The position numbers and the translations under genes are program-made. The notes beneath the pieces are model-generated. The model made no database searches, had not been told where the DNA came from, and saw only the letters and a list, made by a program, of their open reading frames with translations. A stretch of 64,000 nucleotides of DNA from positions 12,164,830-12,228,829 of the forward strand of contig NW_004955405.1 of the NCBI RefSeq assembly GCF_000276665.1, read 5' to 3'. The DNA is from Chinchilla lanigera (Eukaryota; Chordata; Mammalia; Rodentia; Chinchillidae). Positions 1 through 12,544 of the stretch are shown here, piece by piece (positions within the stretch are counted from its first letter, which is position 1; each line of letters starts with the position of its first letter).

Positions 1-1460
1 TTTAGTTTCAGGTTTTTGCACAAACTCTTTCTGATATGCTGTCTCCACTGTGGATGCTAAACTGAATTTCTTTGTAAATAAACCTATCTAAAAGTATCTT
101 AATACAACTGGGTCATCTACTTTCTTTTGAAATCCTGAAAATTACATACTTGAAACCTAGTCACTTCTTTGTTTTGTCTTCATTTCTGTTTCAGGCAGAG
201 CCAACTTCACATGAAATTCTGAATATACCATTTCCCTCCTGAATATAGAATATGTGTTCATCAGATGAGATTTGGTAATTGTATTATTTAGAATCTTTTA
301 TTCTAACAAAAGTCTTATTCTATGTATATTATTGATTACCCTATGTATATTATAATTTTTGAATTATGCACTTGGCTTTTTTTCCTTGTTTCTTTTTTTT
401 ACAGTATTAAGGCTTTTACCTCTTTCAGTTTCAATTTTTTATTAGTTTAAAGATATTTTGAGTTTTTTTCATGTTTTGTTTCTATAGTCTTAGATTTTCA
501 GTGTTCAAATCCCTTGGTTTTATGCCTGCTACTTCTTACACATTCTGAACTGTTTCTTTCAATTTATCTTTAGTTGTGTGTGTGTGGGTGTGGGGGGGGT
601 GGAGATATGAATCTTATGGTACAGATTGTAGAAAGTCTTTGAAATACATTTGTTTATTCCAGGATCCCTAAAAGTATCAAAGAATGAAAACTTTCTACAT
701 TAATTTCTTGGCTTTGAAGTTCTTAAGGACACACACCTGAATAGGCCTGTTATTTTACTATATGTAAAAAATTTTTTTGTATTTTGCTCACCTAGAGCTC
801 AGGAAGAGTCAAACAAACCATCTCCCTTTTCTTGTGCGAGTGGCAGAATTTTTCCTAGTCTACACTACAACTGAACATACAGTCATTTGAAAGCCTTGGG
901 TCTGTGAGAGTATCTCCAAAATCTCCACATCACACAAACCACTCCTTGTGTGTGTGAAACTCTAAAATAGTTACCAGATTAGCTGCTTTGCCTTCTACTA
1001 CTCCTTTTCAATCAGAGCACCAGCTATAGTCATTACATGGATATCTGGGGGAATCTTGTTTGGCACCTGGGTATTTTGCTCAATTTTTTTGCTGAGTTTG
1101 GCAATGTAAATCAAGAAAGTTACATCATAACCAGATATTTTTACAGTTTTTTTGTGGGAGGGTTTTTAGGTTATTGTGTCTGTCATGTTTTTGAAAACAT
1201 ATGCTCTTGAGTTCACTCACTATTCTGTTCAGACTTGTCTAGCAAATTAACAACACCATTGGTGCATTTTCGTCATGTGTCAGTTTTCCTCCTACCTGGC
1301 TACTGGAGCACATTTTCCTTTGGCTAATACGCTGCCCTTTGCCTCCAGAGTACCTGTCACACTTATTTCACTGTTAGCCTCTTATTTTCTGTGTTTCATC
1401 TGTGCATACCCCATTGCTGTTTCCTGAGATTTTCCTACAGTTATTTTCCCATTTCTGTTA
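1..1460. other. Unassigned AT-rich intergenic DNA
   Basis: I see no coding frame, RNA gene or repeat family that I can name. A short GT/G-rich low-complexity tract lies at about 575-602. The rest is AT-rich with ordinary T-runs. It may contain strongly decayed LINE sequence. Confidence 0.5.
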
Positions 1461-1489
1461 GTGTCCTTGGATAATTACATCAACTCTTA

Positions 1490-1800
1490 TAACTTGTCAC
1501 TCTTTGGTGGATGCCTCCTAGCCTATGGGGAGCAGCTGAAGTTGGAGACTGATCACACATGTGCAGCATCCGAGGTGAGCCACCTGAACAAGCTGTTCCA
1601 GCTCAGAGAACATGGAGAGCCTGAGGCAATCCAAGAAAACACGTTGCTAGGCAGAAGGGTGTCATGTGATATCAACCTATGGAGTGTATAAATAAATGTG
1701 GTGCAGTCCTTGAGCAGTCTCTTTTCTCCCATTCTGAGAGAGGTCTGCACCTGACCTCAGCTTTCTGTTTTCTGACTCTATTTCTTCATCCTCCACCATC
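1490..1800 (+). repeat. Possible retroviral LTR fragment
   Basis: This stretch is more GC-balanced than its flanks. At about 1685-1696 it has a TATA/AATAAA-like core, preceded by a GC-balanced segment and followed by a pyrimidine-rich run with CTCTTTTCTCC-type sequence. That order resembles the U3-R-U5 layout of an LTR. I cannot match it to a named family and no target-site duplication is evident. It could equally be unique DNA, so the call is weak. Confidence 0.22.
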
Positions 1801-2789
1801 CTTCATGCTGAAAATTTTGAGAGCTGCACTCCATGCAGCACTAGCCTTCCATTGTAGTCAGTTTTCTCTGTCTCCAACCTCTTATTTCAACTGATAATTC
1901 AACATTTCTATCTAACATACCATAGGCTTCTCTTTTTTTTCCCCCATAGGCTTCTCATACATGTCCAAATCTAAATTCATTTCTTTGCTCTTGATTCTGA
2001 ATCATTTTAAAATTTTCATTTTCAACATTATTGTCAAATTAGACAGGAATAAGACTTGACCTTCAATGTTGATAACCATATGAGAATAAACAACGTGGAC
2101 AACACTAAAATGAGTCCTTAAATGTATCAGAAATACAAACTAAAGAATGAACTTTCTGTGCTCTTTTTTCTGAGCATTTTCAAAATCTATGCTTTTTGAG
2201 TTCCTTTTTCCCATGTCAAGTCATGATAAACAGATGTGTAACCTTTAAAGACAAAAAGGGCAAGATTAATTGGAATCACAATTTTTATTTTTTTTCAAAC
2301 TGTGTAGAAGAGGTGCTAAATAAGCTGTAATGTACAGAAGTTTTACAGTGAAAACATAAAAGAACAGTCTGTGTTGATAAAATAGCTATAAATTGTTACA
2401 AGTAATAGGAAATATGTTACTGTCCTCTAAAGGAACTTGTTTGATAAATGGTGTGAGTTGACACCTCCAGACCCATATTCCTACCACTCAGATTCCTTGC
2501 TTCTCACACAACCCATGAACTTTCACTCAATTTGGGTTTTTATTCATGCTTTTCCATACCTGTTGTACAGAAAAAATTTGCTCACTGTTGGAAACTCAGC
2601 TCAGATGCTGCCATTGCTCTAGAACTATAGTTCTCTGAATTAGAATTAACACTATACTGTACTATTAAAGCAGTAATTCTGCCTTTTTAAAGGATTTTGT
2701 GCTGTGATAAAATCACATGACAAAGATGCCTTCATTTCAAGTGTATGCTATGATTATATTGACTATATGTAAATCTTGTAAAATTGATC
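1801..2789. other. Unassigned AT-rich intergenic DNA
   Basis: No supported gene or named repeat. Short ORFs here have no recognisable protein features. Confidence 0.5.
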
Positions 2790-3480
2790 TTTAGAACTTC
2801 TTCGTTTTGTAGGATAGCCAGGATAGCCAGGACCAAGTAGCTCCCTATTTTTGTCTCTGCCAATCTTTGCCAAACACTTTTCTATGTTGTATTTTTATGA
2901 GTTAGATCACTTTGGATACCACAAATACATGGAATCATGCAGTATTTGTCTTTAAGTGATTGGATTATTTCACTTAGTGTAATGTCCTCAAGGTTCTCTA
3001 CATGGTAGTAAGACAGAATTTTCCTCTAAGGACTGGATAACATTCAATTGAAAATCCACACTAGATTTTCTTTGTCCATTCACTCATGGATGGACATGTG
3101 GGTTCCTTTCACATCTTAATTATTGTGAATAATACTCCAAAAACACATGATGTGTAAATATCTCTTTAAGATTTTTTCAGTTTTTAGATACATATGCAGA
3201 AAAATGTTATTACTGGATTAAATGTAGATCCACTTTTAATTTTTGGAGGAAAGTGCATGGTGTTTTATGTAGTAGTTGCACCAGTTTATCATTCCGCCAA
3301 TATGGTACTTTCTTGTTTTTCCATGTTCTCCCTTGCACCTGTAACTTCCTTTGTTTTCTGGTAACGTTTTTGACATATATTTCACTGTACCTAAGGTTCT
3401 TCTATAATTCTGTCTTGGGTTTTAGTTGTTTAAATGTCTGTTTTTCACAGAAACTGTTTACTTGTATAACCACATAATGC
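2790..3480 (-). mobile_element. L1 LINE 3' fragment (old L1M type), antisense
   Basis: Read on the minus strand this matches the familiar 3' part of ancient mammalian L1 elements. That part has the block encoding the end of ORF2 and the 3' UTR with 'building a hut'-like A-rich text; on the plus strand it appears as TTCACTTAGTGTAATGTCCT (about 2969-2988) followed by the CCATTCACTCATGGATGGAC block near 3080. It is 5'-truncated and full of small indels, so it cannot encode reverse transcriptase. Boundaries are approximate. Confidence 0.8.
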
Positions 3481-4059
3481 CTAGTTCATAGTTGGTTCTC
3501 AATGTACATTTACTACTTTAATTCCTGTTAGCAGGTAAATGATCTGATCTTATTGGTTATACTCTGTTAGAAAGTGTAGAGTGTTTCAGGCTTTCCAACA
3601 ACAGCCATATCCTCTACTCTTTAAACTATCTGACTGGATTATGACTCATTATTATTCATTTCCCCATGAAATTTGATGACTTATTGTTGGAGTAATTATT
3701 TGATAAATGTTCCAAAATGAAGAGCCTGAAAAATACATAGTATGATTATAGTACTTTATTTTATATAATAACTTTGTTTTAAATAAAGTGTTAAGTTACA
3801 AATTCATATTTAAATGCTCATCTATATTCATCTACCTGCAATGTGTACAGAGAAATTATTTTGCATGTGATGAATTAGATTTGATGACTAATGACAACTC
3901 ACAGTAAGTGAACAAATTTCTTTTATTATTATTTTTATTTTAAAGAGAAAAATAAAAATAACAATAAAACAGAGTTTCAAAATAGGTTATTAGGAGAATT
4001 ACAATAATTAATACATTGTGTATTAGTATCTTTGCACTAGTTATTCATAGTACAAGACA
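3481..4059. other. Unassigned AT-rich intergenic DNA
   Basis: Strongly AT-rich, with a purine-rich AAAGAGAAAAATAAAAATA stretch near 3940. No family recognised. Part may belong to the neighbouring L1 remnants. Confidence 0.45.
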
Positions 4060-4640
4060 TAGGCATGATATCTAGTTCAAACAATACTAGCACAAACCTT
4101 TCTTTTCAATAAACTAAGAGAAACTAGCTGTATAAGTATTTTAACTACCTGGTGTATAATGTATTTTTCCTTTTCCCCTTCCTGTCCCCTTCCCCCATCA
4201 CAGTTTCTCTCTTGAACAGTTTCTTCCTAGTTCACAATATTTATTGTACACTTTGGATCTTACTGGTTTAGTTTCTCACACTAGGGTGATAATACTGGGT
4301 TTACACATGTGGGTGTGGGGCTGGGGATATAGCTCAGTGGCATAAATGCCTGCCTGACAAGCACAAGATCCTGAGTTTGAGTCCTGGTAACAAAAACAAA
4401 AAATACACGTGTGGGTCTGATTTATTTCACTTACAAATATGGTCTCGAGTTGCATCCATTTACCTAAAGAAGTCTTCACTTTATCCTTCTTTATGGCCAA
4501 GTAGTACTCCATTATATAAAAAAACCAACATCTTTTTATTCATTTCTTGGTTGATGAGCATTTGAGTGTTTCCAGGACTTAGCTATTACAAGTTGCACTG
4601 CTATAAATATGGGTGTACATAGAACTACCCGATTTATTGA
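4060..4640 (-). mobile_element. Lineage-specific L1 3' UTR fragment, antisense, split by an ID SINE
   Basis: The minus strand reads as an L1 3' UTR of a rodent-lineage subfamily. The same sequence type appears in sense at 15,626-15,920 and again in antisense at 48,846-49,330. Shared blocks include the 'CTAGTGTGAGAA' motif and the A/G-rich tract ending near the CCCCTTCCTGTCCCC pyrimidine run on the plus strand. The element is interrupted at 4,317-4,403 by an ID SINE, which is therefore younger. The ORF2-proximal end lies at about 4,620. Confidence 0.72.
4317..4403 (+). mobile_element. ID-type SINE (tRNA-derived) with target-site duplication
   Basis: The body begins GGGGCTGGGGATATAGCTCA and contains an A-box-like TAGCTCAGTGGC and a B-box-like GAGTTTGAGTCC, the internal RNA polymerase III promoter of tRNA-derived ID elements. 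An A-rich tail with C interruptions follows. It is flanked by 13-bp copies, TACACATGTGGGT at 4,302-4,314 and TACACGTGTGGGT at 4,404-4,416, differing at one site. This shows retroposition into the older L1. It is a SINE and not a functional tRNA gene. Confidence 0.93.
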
Positions 4641-5259
4641 ACAGAGTTGGATGAAAATAAAACTTTTTACCTTTTCTCTTTTAGTGTTGTACTTTAAGGT
4701 CCTCAACATTTTCTATTACAACTTGCTAAAGTGTGTCAATAAATCTCTACATTTTACTTATTATGTTATTTTATCTTTCTCTTGGACATCTGGTCATACT
4801 TCATCCTGTGATAATCTTTTAAAGGCTCTTTCCCCCCCTAAGATTGCCTGCTAGAGCTGAGAACTATGTACGACTACAAACTGGGAAAAAGACAGTCAGA
4901 CTTTTATACATGTTCCAATCACATTAACTTAGATCAAAAATGCTTATCCTATTTTTCTCCCTGTCACCTGCTCCTTGGGATCTGCCTTTAGGCAAACTAA
5001 ATAAGCATAAGCTCAGTGGGACAACTCAAATGTTAGGACTTGCACAATGTCTACAGAGAAAAGCTTGGGTACCTAATATAGTAGCAATAAGTGGCAAAAA
5101 TGTACAAAGGATTCGTAAAATATCAGTGGGAATATTCTGTAACAAAAAAGGATACTGACTTTAATATATGATTAAAAATTAACATTTATGAAAATTACAT
5201 AAGGAGCCTTAACAGAAAGGGCGTGATAGATTGTAAGCTATTCTGGCAAAACGTTTGTG
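4641..5259. other. Unassigned AT-rich intergenic DNA
   Basis: No named repeat, RNA gene or convincing exon seen. Confidence 0.45.
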
Positions 5260-5869
5260 TTGCCCTTTACTGGTAGATTATGCCAGCAGCTGTGCTGTGT
5301 TTCCCATGACCGAAGGGGACGGTGTAAGTTACATCGCTCTTGCTCTTCTCTAGCCCTGGGTATTCAGCAAATGAGGCCTTGTCAGGCTCTGTAAGGAATG
5401 AAGCCTCCTTAATGTTCATACTTGTATTTGCTGTTTGCAGACACTCTCCTGTGTAAGGTGGGCCTGAACTTTTCCTGCTTCCATTTGAAATCTCCCCCTT
5501 TTGTTTCCAGGCACCTCTGGGAAGGTTCTCATGATGTCTCAGGAGCAAGCACATTACCCTGCTTTTGTGTCTTTGATGTCTGCTGCTCAGGAGGCAAGGA
5601 CGGGTGGCATCTCCTCATTGTCATGGTGGCCGGAGCTGTGCTGACTGAGCACTGGGTCTCCCTTGTTGCCCTCTCCACAGCCTTTCTGCATTTTTCATGA
5701 GAGGCATCAAGAAAGGCACTCTGCCTAGGCTCTGCATCCCTAATTCTGTACATGGATACTCTCTTAATGAGAGGATCTTTCTTTGTGCTCCTGGGATCTG
5801 GATAATTACTGACTTTATGGTGCTTTATGCCTGTGACTTTTGTAATCCTTATCTCCAGAGATTGGTCTC
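5260..5869. other. GC-balanced unique block (left part)
   Basis: Base composition rises relative to the AT-rich flanks. Several pyrimidine-tract-AG strings resemble splice acceptors, for example one ending near 5,444 and one ending near 5,510. Short ORFs of 92-95 codons occur on both strands but carry no recognisable domain. It is not matched to any repeat family I know. It could be a non-coding exon region, a conserved element or an unrecognised transposon. Confidence 0.3.
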
Positions 5870-6263
5870 TGTTGTGGTTTTGTTCTGGAATATTCCCTCA
5901 AAGCCCCATGTGCTCCAAGGTGGGGATTGTGGAAGATAATCTGATTAGGGGAGCACTAGAGCTGACTTGCTGTTGGAAGGTAGGGCCTGTTGCGACAAGG
6001 AAGGTGTTTTGTGGAAGAGATTATTTTCCTCCTGGGCATCTCCATTTTTTCACTGTTTCCTGTCTACCATAGCCTGAGCACCTTTCTTCCAGAGACTCCT
6101 CTCTTCCTGCTTGCTGGCTACCATGGCTTAAGCAGGCTTTCTCGCCCTACACCTCTGCCATGCTGTTTCTGCCTACCAGGGACTGTAACAATGAGTTGTA
6201 ATAAATCTGTCCTGTAAATTGTGGGCATCAGATATTTTCCCCAGAGACAAAGAAAGCTTAACA
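5870..6263 (+). mobile_element. ERVL-MaLR solo LTR
   Basis: It starts TGTTGTGGTTTTGTTCTGGA and continues with CCCCATGTGCTCCAAGG-type sequence, the conserved 5' head of mammalian MaLR LTRs. It has a GTAATAAATCTGTCC polyadenylation-signal block near 6,198. The end is set at a terminal CA near 6,263. No clean 5-bp target duplication was found, so the right boundary may be off. No internal retroviral genes are attached, so it is a solo LTR. Confidence 0.72.
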
Positions 6264-6600
6264 TTCATCACAGACTACCTTCCACACCGTTCAGTTTACC
6301 TGAACGTCTGGTCTCAGTTACCTGAATTGGTCCCCTCTTGCTGAAGCTGGATCATGCCGTGACAGGACTGACTTTTCAGAGCCTGGAAACAGAACGTTAT
6401 GAAGATGACAGACAGTATTTTGCCTGTACTCATTTCAGTAACAGGTGGCTGCTCAGTCAGCTGGGGTCTTCTTGAGGACACCCTCCCAGGCCTCCCTCAG
6501 ACCGTATGCTCTGGAGTCCAGATGGTGACATGGTTCCCCAGAGTCCTGAATCAACTTAACAGGAGATGGCACGGCTATGCTGATTTTGCCTAGGGTCTAA
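6264..6600. other. GC-balanced unique block (right part)
   Basis: Same moderate composition as 5,260-5,869 and possibly one ancestral segment divided by the LTR. No gene recognised. Confidence 0.3.
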
Positions 6601-9154
6601 TGCAAGCATGGAGTTTTTTTTATTTTACTTTCTAATTTGGGGAAAAGGAGCAAACCTTATGTGAAAATCATGTTCACAATGTGGTTTCAAATTCTCTCAC
6701 AGGAAGTCTAAATTTGCGTGATTAAATTAGCATTCATAAATGCCAAGGCAAGAAAGCAAATTAATTTGTTTTTGCCATTGGAAAAGAATAAAGCTGACTC
6801 TGGATCACCTAATACATTAGGTTATTTATTTCATTTATCTGATTTCCCTTTGATTCTTGCCATATCAGAATAGGGACAAACACATTTATTCTGCTAAGAT
6901 ATAGTAGGTACAGTTTCACATTGGTAGAAGTGAGATGCAAGTTGCTTTTACCTAAGGTTATAACTACTATTTCAACTGTATTCTGGTACTAACCTACTTT
7001 GAAACAAATTCTGGCTTACAAGGACAGCACATATTTGCTTAAAGTTATCTCTGTCTATACAGTATGTTTTCTGGTGTGTTTATGCAAATGTCGATTAAAT
7101 CCTTCCTTTTGCTTGAATGTTTATTATCACTGAATTTTTGGCTAAGGAAATCAGGGCAAAATACTCTAAGATCACGGCATAGATAGTTTAGGCTTGAGGA
7201 AAAAAATATGGCTTTCTATGAATGATTGAGAAATTCATGTCTACGGTGGGGATCATTTATAGAGTTTAGTCAGTTAATGTAGAAATTTTAAAGACATAAA
7301 TTTCAGTTGATATAGTAAATATCAACTTTGTAATATCTAGAACCACAAAAATTTTAAGTTCTAGAAGATTAGTTTAAATACACGTATGATTTTCTTTAAG
7401 TAGCATGTTCACTTCTATGAGTGTATCTTTAGTCTGTGACAAGTTTCTGTTCTTCTCAGTAATGTGGCTCCTGAGTTATACTACATAATTCATATGATGG
7501 TCTTCCTTGTTTCCCTTGAGCCTCACCTGTGTTCATTTTTCTTGTTGTTGTCATTTCTTACCCTAGAGATTAAGTTCAAGGAAGAGGAAAGAAAGCCTAG
7601 GAAAGGATGGAGAGAACCAACAAAGGAGAGAAGAAAATCAGAGCAGCATCACTCCTGTTGCTCAAATAGTGTTCAACATTTGGGTTACAAGAGTCTCCTG
7701 CAAATACTAATAGAACATATGTCAAAGATTTTATTTAGCTAGCAAATCAGTGAAGGAACTAAGAAGATGTTATACTGATTAAAAAGAGAATTTAAGTTAC
7801 AAAGATTTCCTGAGTGGATGAAACTTATTTGCATTTGTATGAACAGTAATTATTTGTGTAGATATGGACAAGAAAATATTTTCATTTCTATCAGTCCTCT
7901 AAATAGTTAATCAAAGACAGCAAAGGTGGGGATACACCTGGGGAAGATTGACACCTTCTTTTTTCCTCTTACTGATAAATGCCATTTCGAAATCATAATT
8001 TTTCTGATGCTTGTATGTATGATATTTAAATTTCACCATAACATAAGCAAGGCAAAACATTTCTAAAGGGGTATTGCTTTATTTCAAATTTTATAAAATT
8101 AGGGACCCATTGCAGCTTACTGACCAGACAATTCATGCCTACCTACTGAGGCCCTCTTCCTTCCAGCCCTCTTTCCTGTGGCATTTGTATCCTCCCGCCG
8201 AAGAGGATGCTGTGGATTTGATGGTTATCAGGTGCACTGCGGCCTTCCCTCCTCTTCCCACTTCCAGAGACAACTTTGCCTGCCAGCGCAGCATCATCTT
8301 CTCCTTTTCCACTTTTTCTCCTTCTAAACATGTATCTTTTCCCCAGGATCAAAGGCAAGAGAGTGACACCAGTGCCTATGGGTTCTATCACAATAGTGAA
8401 TTATCCTATCTTTCTTTTTAATTTTGTTTCTGTGGGAGAAAAAAGCAAACACCAACTTGTTGGCTGTGTGTTTTCTTCAGCAGGCTGCCTTTCACCAAGC
8501 AGAGAAGCACGAAGGTCCATCCCAGTAACAGATCTGAAAGCAGCCTTCTCCCAAGAAAGCTTCTAGTTATAGTGGTCCTGGGAACATGATCCACACAGTC
8601 TAGATTTTTACTGTTATTCTTAATCAACGTGTGTTTTTGTGCCTCCTAAGTGCTACCAGCATTCTTAGGCCTTTGTCCATAGGTTCTTTACCTCTTAGCT
8701 CTTTCTTTATAAAACAAGCATCTTGGAGTCTTTTAGGGGATATCTCTGAGTTTATAGCACTGTGTGCCTGACAGGTTTGGCTGATAGAAATTCCATTAAC
8801 ACTTAAAAAGCCATCATAATGGGAATGGCAGAGTAATGAGATTAATGGACCTGAAACACCAATTTAACTAGTGAAAATTATAAAAAAAATCAGTCATTTA
8901 AAGTTTCTAGAAATTGTCCTCAGGGTATACAATAAATGGAAAAATACACATTGAAGAAAATCTGCATATTCTGATGAAGAAGAGCTATAGTCTGTGACAT
9001 TTCAGCCATGACGTACTTTGTGCCTACCCCCATGGTCTAGTCTGAACAGGTTGGGGCCAAGGAGATGGGACACTTAGCACTTCTGGGCACAGAGATGCTT
9101 GTATCCAGTGCACAGTAACAGTAGTCTACACCTAAAAGATTCAGAAATGTTGAC
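6601..9154. other. Unassigned intergenic DNA
   Basis: Mostly AT-rich. An islet at 8,100-8,570 is more GC-rich and contains a 115-codon ORF (8,074-8,421, plus) with no recognised domain or coding signature. A second short frame at 7,464-7,742 has a lysine/arginine-rich middle that reflects purine-rich DNA. I do not call either a gene. Confidence 0.4.
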
Positions 9155-9250
9155 AATAAAAGTTAATTCCAAAATTTATTGAGCACTGTTATTGGCCAGG
9201 AATTGTGCAGGACCTGGAAATTCAAAGATATATAGAATGAGGAAGTGATG
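9155..9250 (-). mobile_element. L2 LINE 3' end fragment, antisense
   Basis: The plus strand reads TTTATTGAGCACTGTTATTG followed by GGCCAGGAATTGTGCAGG. This is the reverse complement of the conserved mammalian L2 terminus (GTGCCTGGCACATAG... AATAAAT). Short and diverged. Confidence 0.65.
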
Positions 9251-9984
9251 TTAGTCAAAAAATTACATATTTACTAATTTAGTATGATGAGGTCTTTTAT
9301 AGAGTTTCATTTGACTACCATAACTGCTTGCTTTCATGGAGCTAGGAAATGTGAAGTTTAAAAATGTCAAATCCAAAAGCCTAATATGTAAATATATTTA
9401 CAATAGATCATAGGAAAAAAGGGACCTGCATTATGTGATTTCACTAAAGCGTACCCATACATTGCACACATACATTCACGCAGACATACACAAAAAAGAA
9501 AATGTGCACAGCATAGAGTTTGAAAACATATAAACCAAGGTGTCTAAAATTATTATCTTGGAATAAATACTTTTTGTTTTATTCTTTTTATATATATATT
9601 TTCTGACTTTTTATTTAAATGAAATTGCACCTCTTCATTATGGCAAAAGTTAACTCAAAATTAATCATAGCTCTAAATGTAAAGGACAAGAACTCTCCAA
9701 AGACTTAGGAGTCATCTTCATAAACTTTGGTTAAGCAAATGCTTAATCTACAATACCAAAACAACATTTGCTAATAATAAGTATTATTTTCAACCAATTT
9801 TTGGAAAGAAGGAACTGAAGTTCAAAGAAAGGCAGTGAATTGCCTAAGCCCATAGTTGCAGAATTATCCCTGAAGACAAAAATGTTAGATCTTTTCATTT
9901 GAAGTTTCTTCTTTCTACCTTACCATGAAACTATCAAAAAATAAACTGAACTTTATTTTAAATTAATACATTATGGTAAAATTG
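9251..9984. other. Unassigned AT-rich DNA with a possible MIR scrap
   Basis: A small stretch at about 9,805-9,870 (GGAACTGAAGTTCAAAGAAA and GTGAATTGCCTAAGCCCATA) resembles the antisense MIR core. It is too short and diverged to be sure. Nothing else recognised. Confidence 0.35.
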
Positions 9985-10745
9985 ACAATATCAAGAATGT
10001 GAAAAATCCTATACAGTGAAGAAAATATTAACCAACCATGTATATGGTAAGGGAATTGTAGTCAAATTATATAAAAAGCTCTTATGGTACAACAACATAT
10101 AACTCAATTAAAAATAGGCAAAGTCTAGACATTTCTCTCAAGCAGCTACACAAATGGCTAATAAGACATGAAAAATTGTTCAATAATATCACTAATTAGG
10201 GAAATACAAATTAAATCATAGTGATACAGGTTTATATCCACTAGGATGGTATAATAAAAACAACAAATATTGGCAAAGATATAGATAAACTGTTATTATA
10301 AATTGTTGGGAAATATAAAATGTTCAAACACTTCAGAAAATGGTTTTGTAGCTATTCAAAATATTAACTGTAAAATTAACATAGAATCCAACTATTATAA
10401 TCTTAAGTATATACCCAGAAGAAAAGACATGTTCATACAAAAACTTTTACGTGAATATTCATAGAAAATATTATTCACAATAGCCAAATGTCCATTTACA
10501 ACAACCTAAATGTCCATTATTTAATGAATGGATAAATAAAATATGGTTTATCCCTGCAATGGGATATTATTTATTAGCAAAAGGAATGAAAGTACTAAAG
10601 TATGATACAATATGGATAAACCTTGTAAACATTATGACAACTGGCAGAAGCCAGTTACAAGAGATTATATCTATTTCATTCTGTTTTATATGAAATGTTC
10701 AAGATAGTCAAATTTATAGTATTAAAATTTTGAATGGGACAAATC
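9985..10745 (+). mobile_element. L1 LINE ORF2 3' end and 3' UTR remnant, sense
   Basis: In sense orientation this follows the C-terminal ORF2 text of ancient L1s: the ATATAAAAAGCTCTTATGG block, the TAATAAGACATGAAAAATTG block, the 'TATACCCAGAAGAAAAGACA' block near 10,410-10,430, and the AATGAATGGATAAATAAAAT block near 10,525. Many stops and frameshifts break the frame, so it is a dead fragment. A MaLR LTR follows about 70 bp downstream. Confidence 0.85.
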
Positions 10746-10811
10746 ACAAACTGAAAAACAGTGAAAGCACTAACACATCTTTTGCTCCTTGCTCACTGAT
10801 CTATAACCAGG

Positions 10812-11185
10812 TGTTATGGTTTGTATCTGGATGTCCCCCTAAAGTCTCATGCAGTCTTGGGGTGGCCTTCTAGAGTTTATGATTGATTCATGGTCCAATG
10901 TTGGAATTGTGGATGTGAGTGCTACACCTGCCCTGGGGAGGGTAGTTTGCATACAATGTAAGGGAAGGAAAGAGGCTTCTTGCTGCCTCTCTTCCCTTTT
11001 GCGCTTGTTGCTTTTGCTGTCTTCCACTGCCATGAACTGTTGTCCTCTGCCATGTGCCACTCTGCCTTGGAGCCAGCCAAGTATGGACTGAAACCTCCAC
11101 AAACAGTGAGCTAAACAAACCTTTCCTTCCTTGATTCTGAGTGTAGGTGTTTTGTCTCAGCAACTAGAGAAAGGTAATCGAGACA
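10812..11185 (+). mobile_element. ERVL-MaLR solo LTR with 5-bp target duplication
   Basis: It begins TGTTATGGTTTGTATCTGGA and ends GGTAATCGAGACA, with canonical TG...CA termini. The flanks CCAGG (10,807-10,811) and CCAAG (11,186-11,190) form a 5-bp target-site duplication with one change, as expected for MaLR integration. The right half resembles the LTR at 50,551-51,012: both have a CATACAAT block, a CTTGTTGCTTTTGCT block and a CTCCACAAAC(A/T)GTGAGCTAAA block. This suggests a shared subfamily 3' half. Confidence 0.88.
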
Positions 11186-12540
11186 CCAAGTTTTTATATT
11201 TTTAGATGTCAAAAGTTTGTACATTTCACCCAGTGCATATCAAAAATAAACAAACAGCTTTGCTAATTTTGTTGTTGGAAAGTACCTGAGAAATGGTGAA
11301 GGGTTAATGCACTTATTAATTTAGCTAATAATTTTTTACAGAGGGCATGCATGTCTCCTGATTTTGCTGCAGCTCTCTTTACAGAGGTCTTCATCCTAAA
11401 CACTAAAACACAACACTTCCTGGAACGTAAAATGAAATCATTAGTTCTTTTTGACCCCACTCTAGGATAATTTGTCTAGAAATTAATGTCAACCAGAGAT
11501 ATTTTGTTGGCACTAAGGCAAAATGATGTGTGATTCCCTTTGAGATTGCTACCTTGCACGCATATTTCTATCTGAAGATTATGTTACTGGCTGAGGTGAG
11601 GGAAAAGGATTTTAATTTGCAAACAACTATTGCTTTTTCTAAGATCATGAACTTGATTTAGATGATTTAAAGTGCTGCCTCACTCTGTTGCTGAGTAACA
11701 ACCAAAGCTAATGCTATGGCTTCAGTGACTCAGTAAGAAAGTATACTATATTTTACATATTAACTGGATTTTTTTTTTAAACTGGGTCTTAATAAAACAT
11801 TTGAAAGAAAATTATCTCATGACTACAATATAAAACAAAAATGATGACAATGTATACATACCTGGAGCCAAATACACTGGCTTTTCTTTTTCTTTTCTTT
11901 TTTTAAAGAAAAAATAAGACTATTTTGATTAAAATTTGTATTGATTTATAGCGTTTCTCCTCTCAGTTAAATTTGCTTCATCTACTCAGGGCCAAAGAAA
12001 CAATTTTTTTCTTCATATATATCTGTAGCAGTAATAGTTCTTGAATCTCTTTTGTAGACATTGTTAGGAAGGAGTGCCTTTTCACTTTTTAATTCCATCC
12101 AAAATATAACTTATTGAGTACCTTCTTTGTTGTTTCATGCCTCCCAGATGACTGGCCTATTTGCTGTCAATGGGTTGACCAAGGGTAAGAGCCAACTCTT
12201 CTTCTTCATTCACTGTACACTTTCTGTTAGTCAGCTCAACACTCTTTGCCCATCTTCAACAGCCCTTATCAAATCATTGCCACAATGGTATAATCTGGGA
12301 TCCCAGAACGAGCTTCTCAGGGCCTGTGATAATTTAGATAGTGCTGGGCTCGTGAGATAGGACCATTTTGCACTTCACTGGATGATGGCAGTGACAACTG
12401 AAAATCTGGAAGCTAAGCACTGCCCTTGAACATGGAAGAGGGGCATGGATATCTCTACATTTCACTTCTGAACCTTTCACTTTAATTGCATGTTAGCCAG
12501 AAGAAATTCGCATGGGTATAGATTTAGCTGGAAAAATGTG
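11186..12540. other. Unassigned intergenic DNA
   Basis: AT-rich with a T/C-rich run near 11,881-11,905 and a slightly more GC-rich segment at 12,130-12,480. No gene or named repeat identified. Confidence 0.45.
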
Positions 12541-12544
12541 TCGG

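Noticed and set aside
575..602. GT/G-run as possible G-quadruplex
   Set aside because: Only one long G-run with no four separate G-tracts of suitable spacing.
4317..4403. tRNA-like A and B boxes, also at 21,084, 41,472, 41,652, 45,641, 58,609 and 59,779
   Set aside because: These are ID SINEs with A-rich tails, most flanked by target duplications. They do not fold as intact tRNAs.
5430..5530. Splice-acceptor-like strings suggesting an exon
   Set aside because: Matching donors, a conserved frame and a recognisable protein are all missing, so I kept the block as unassigned.
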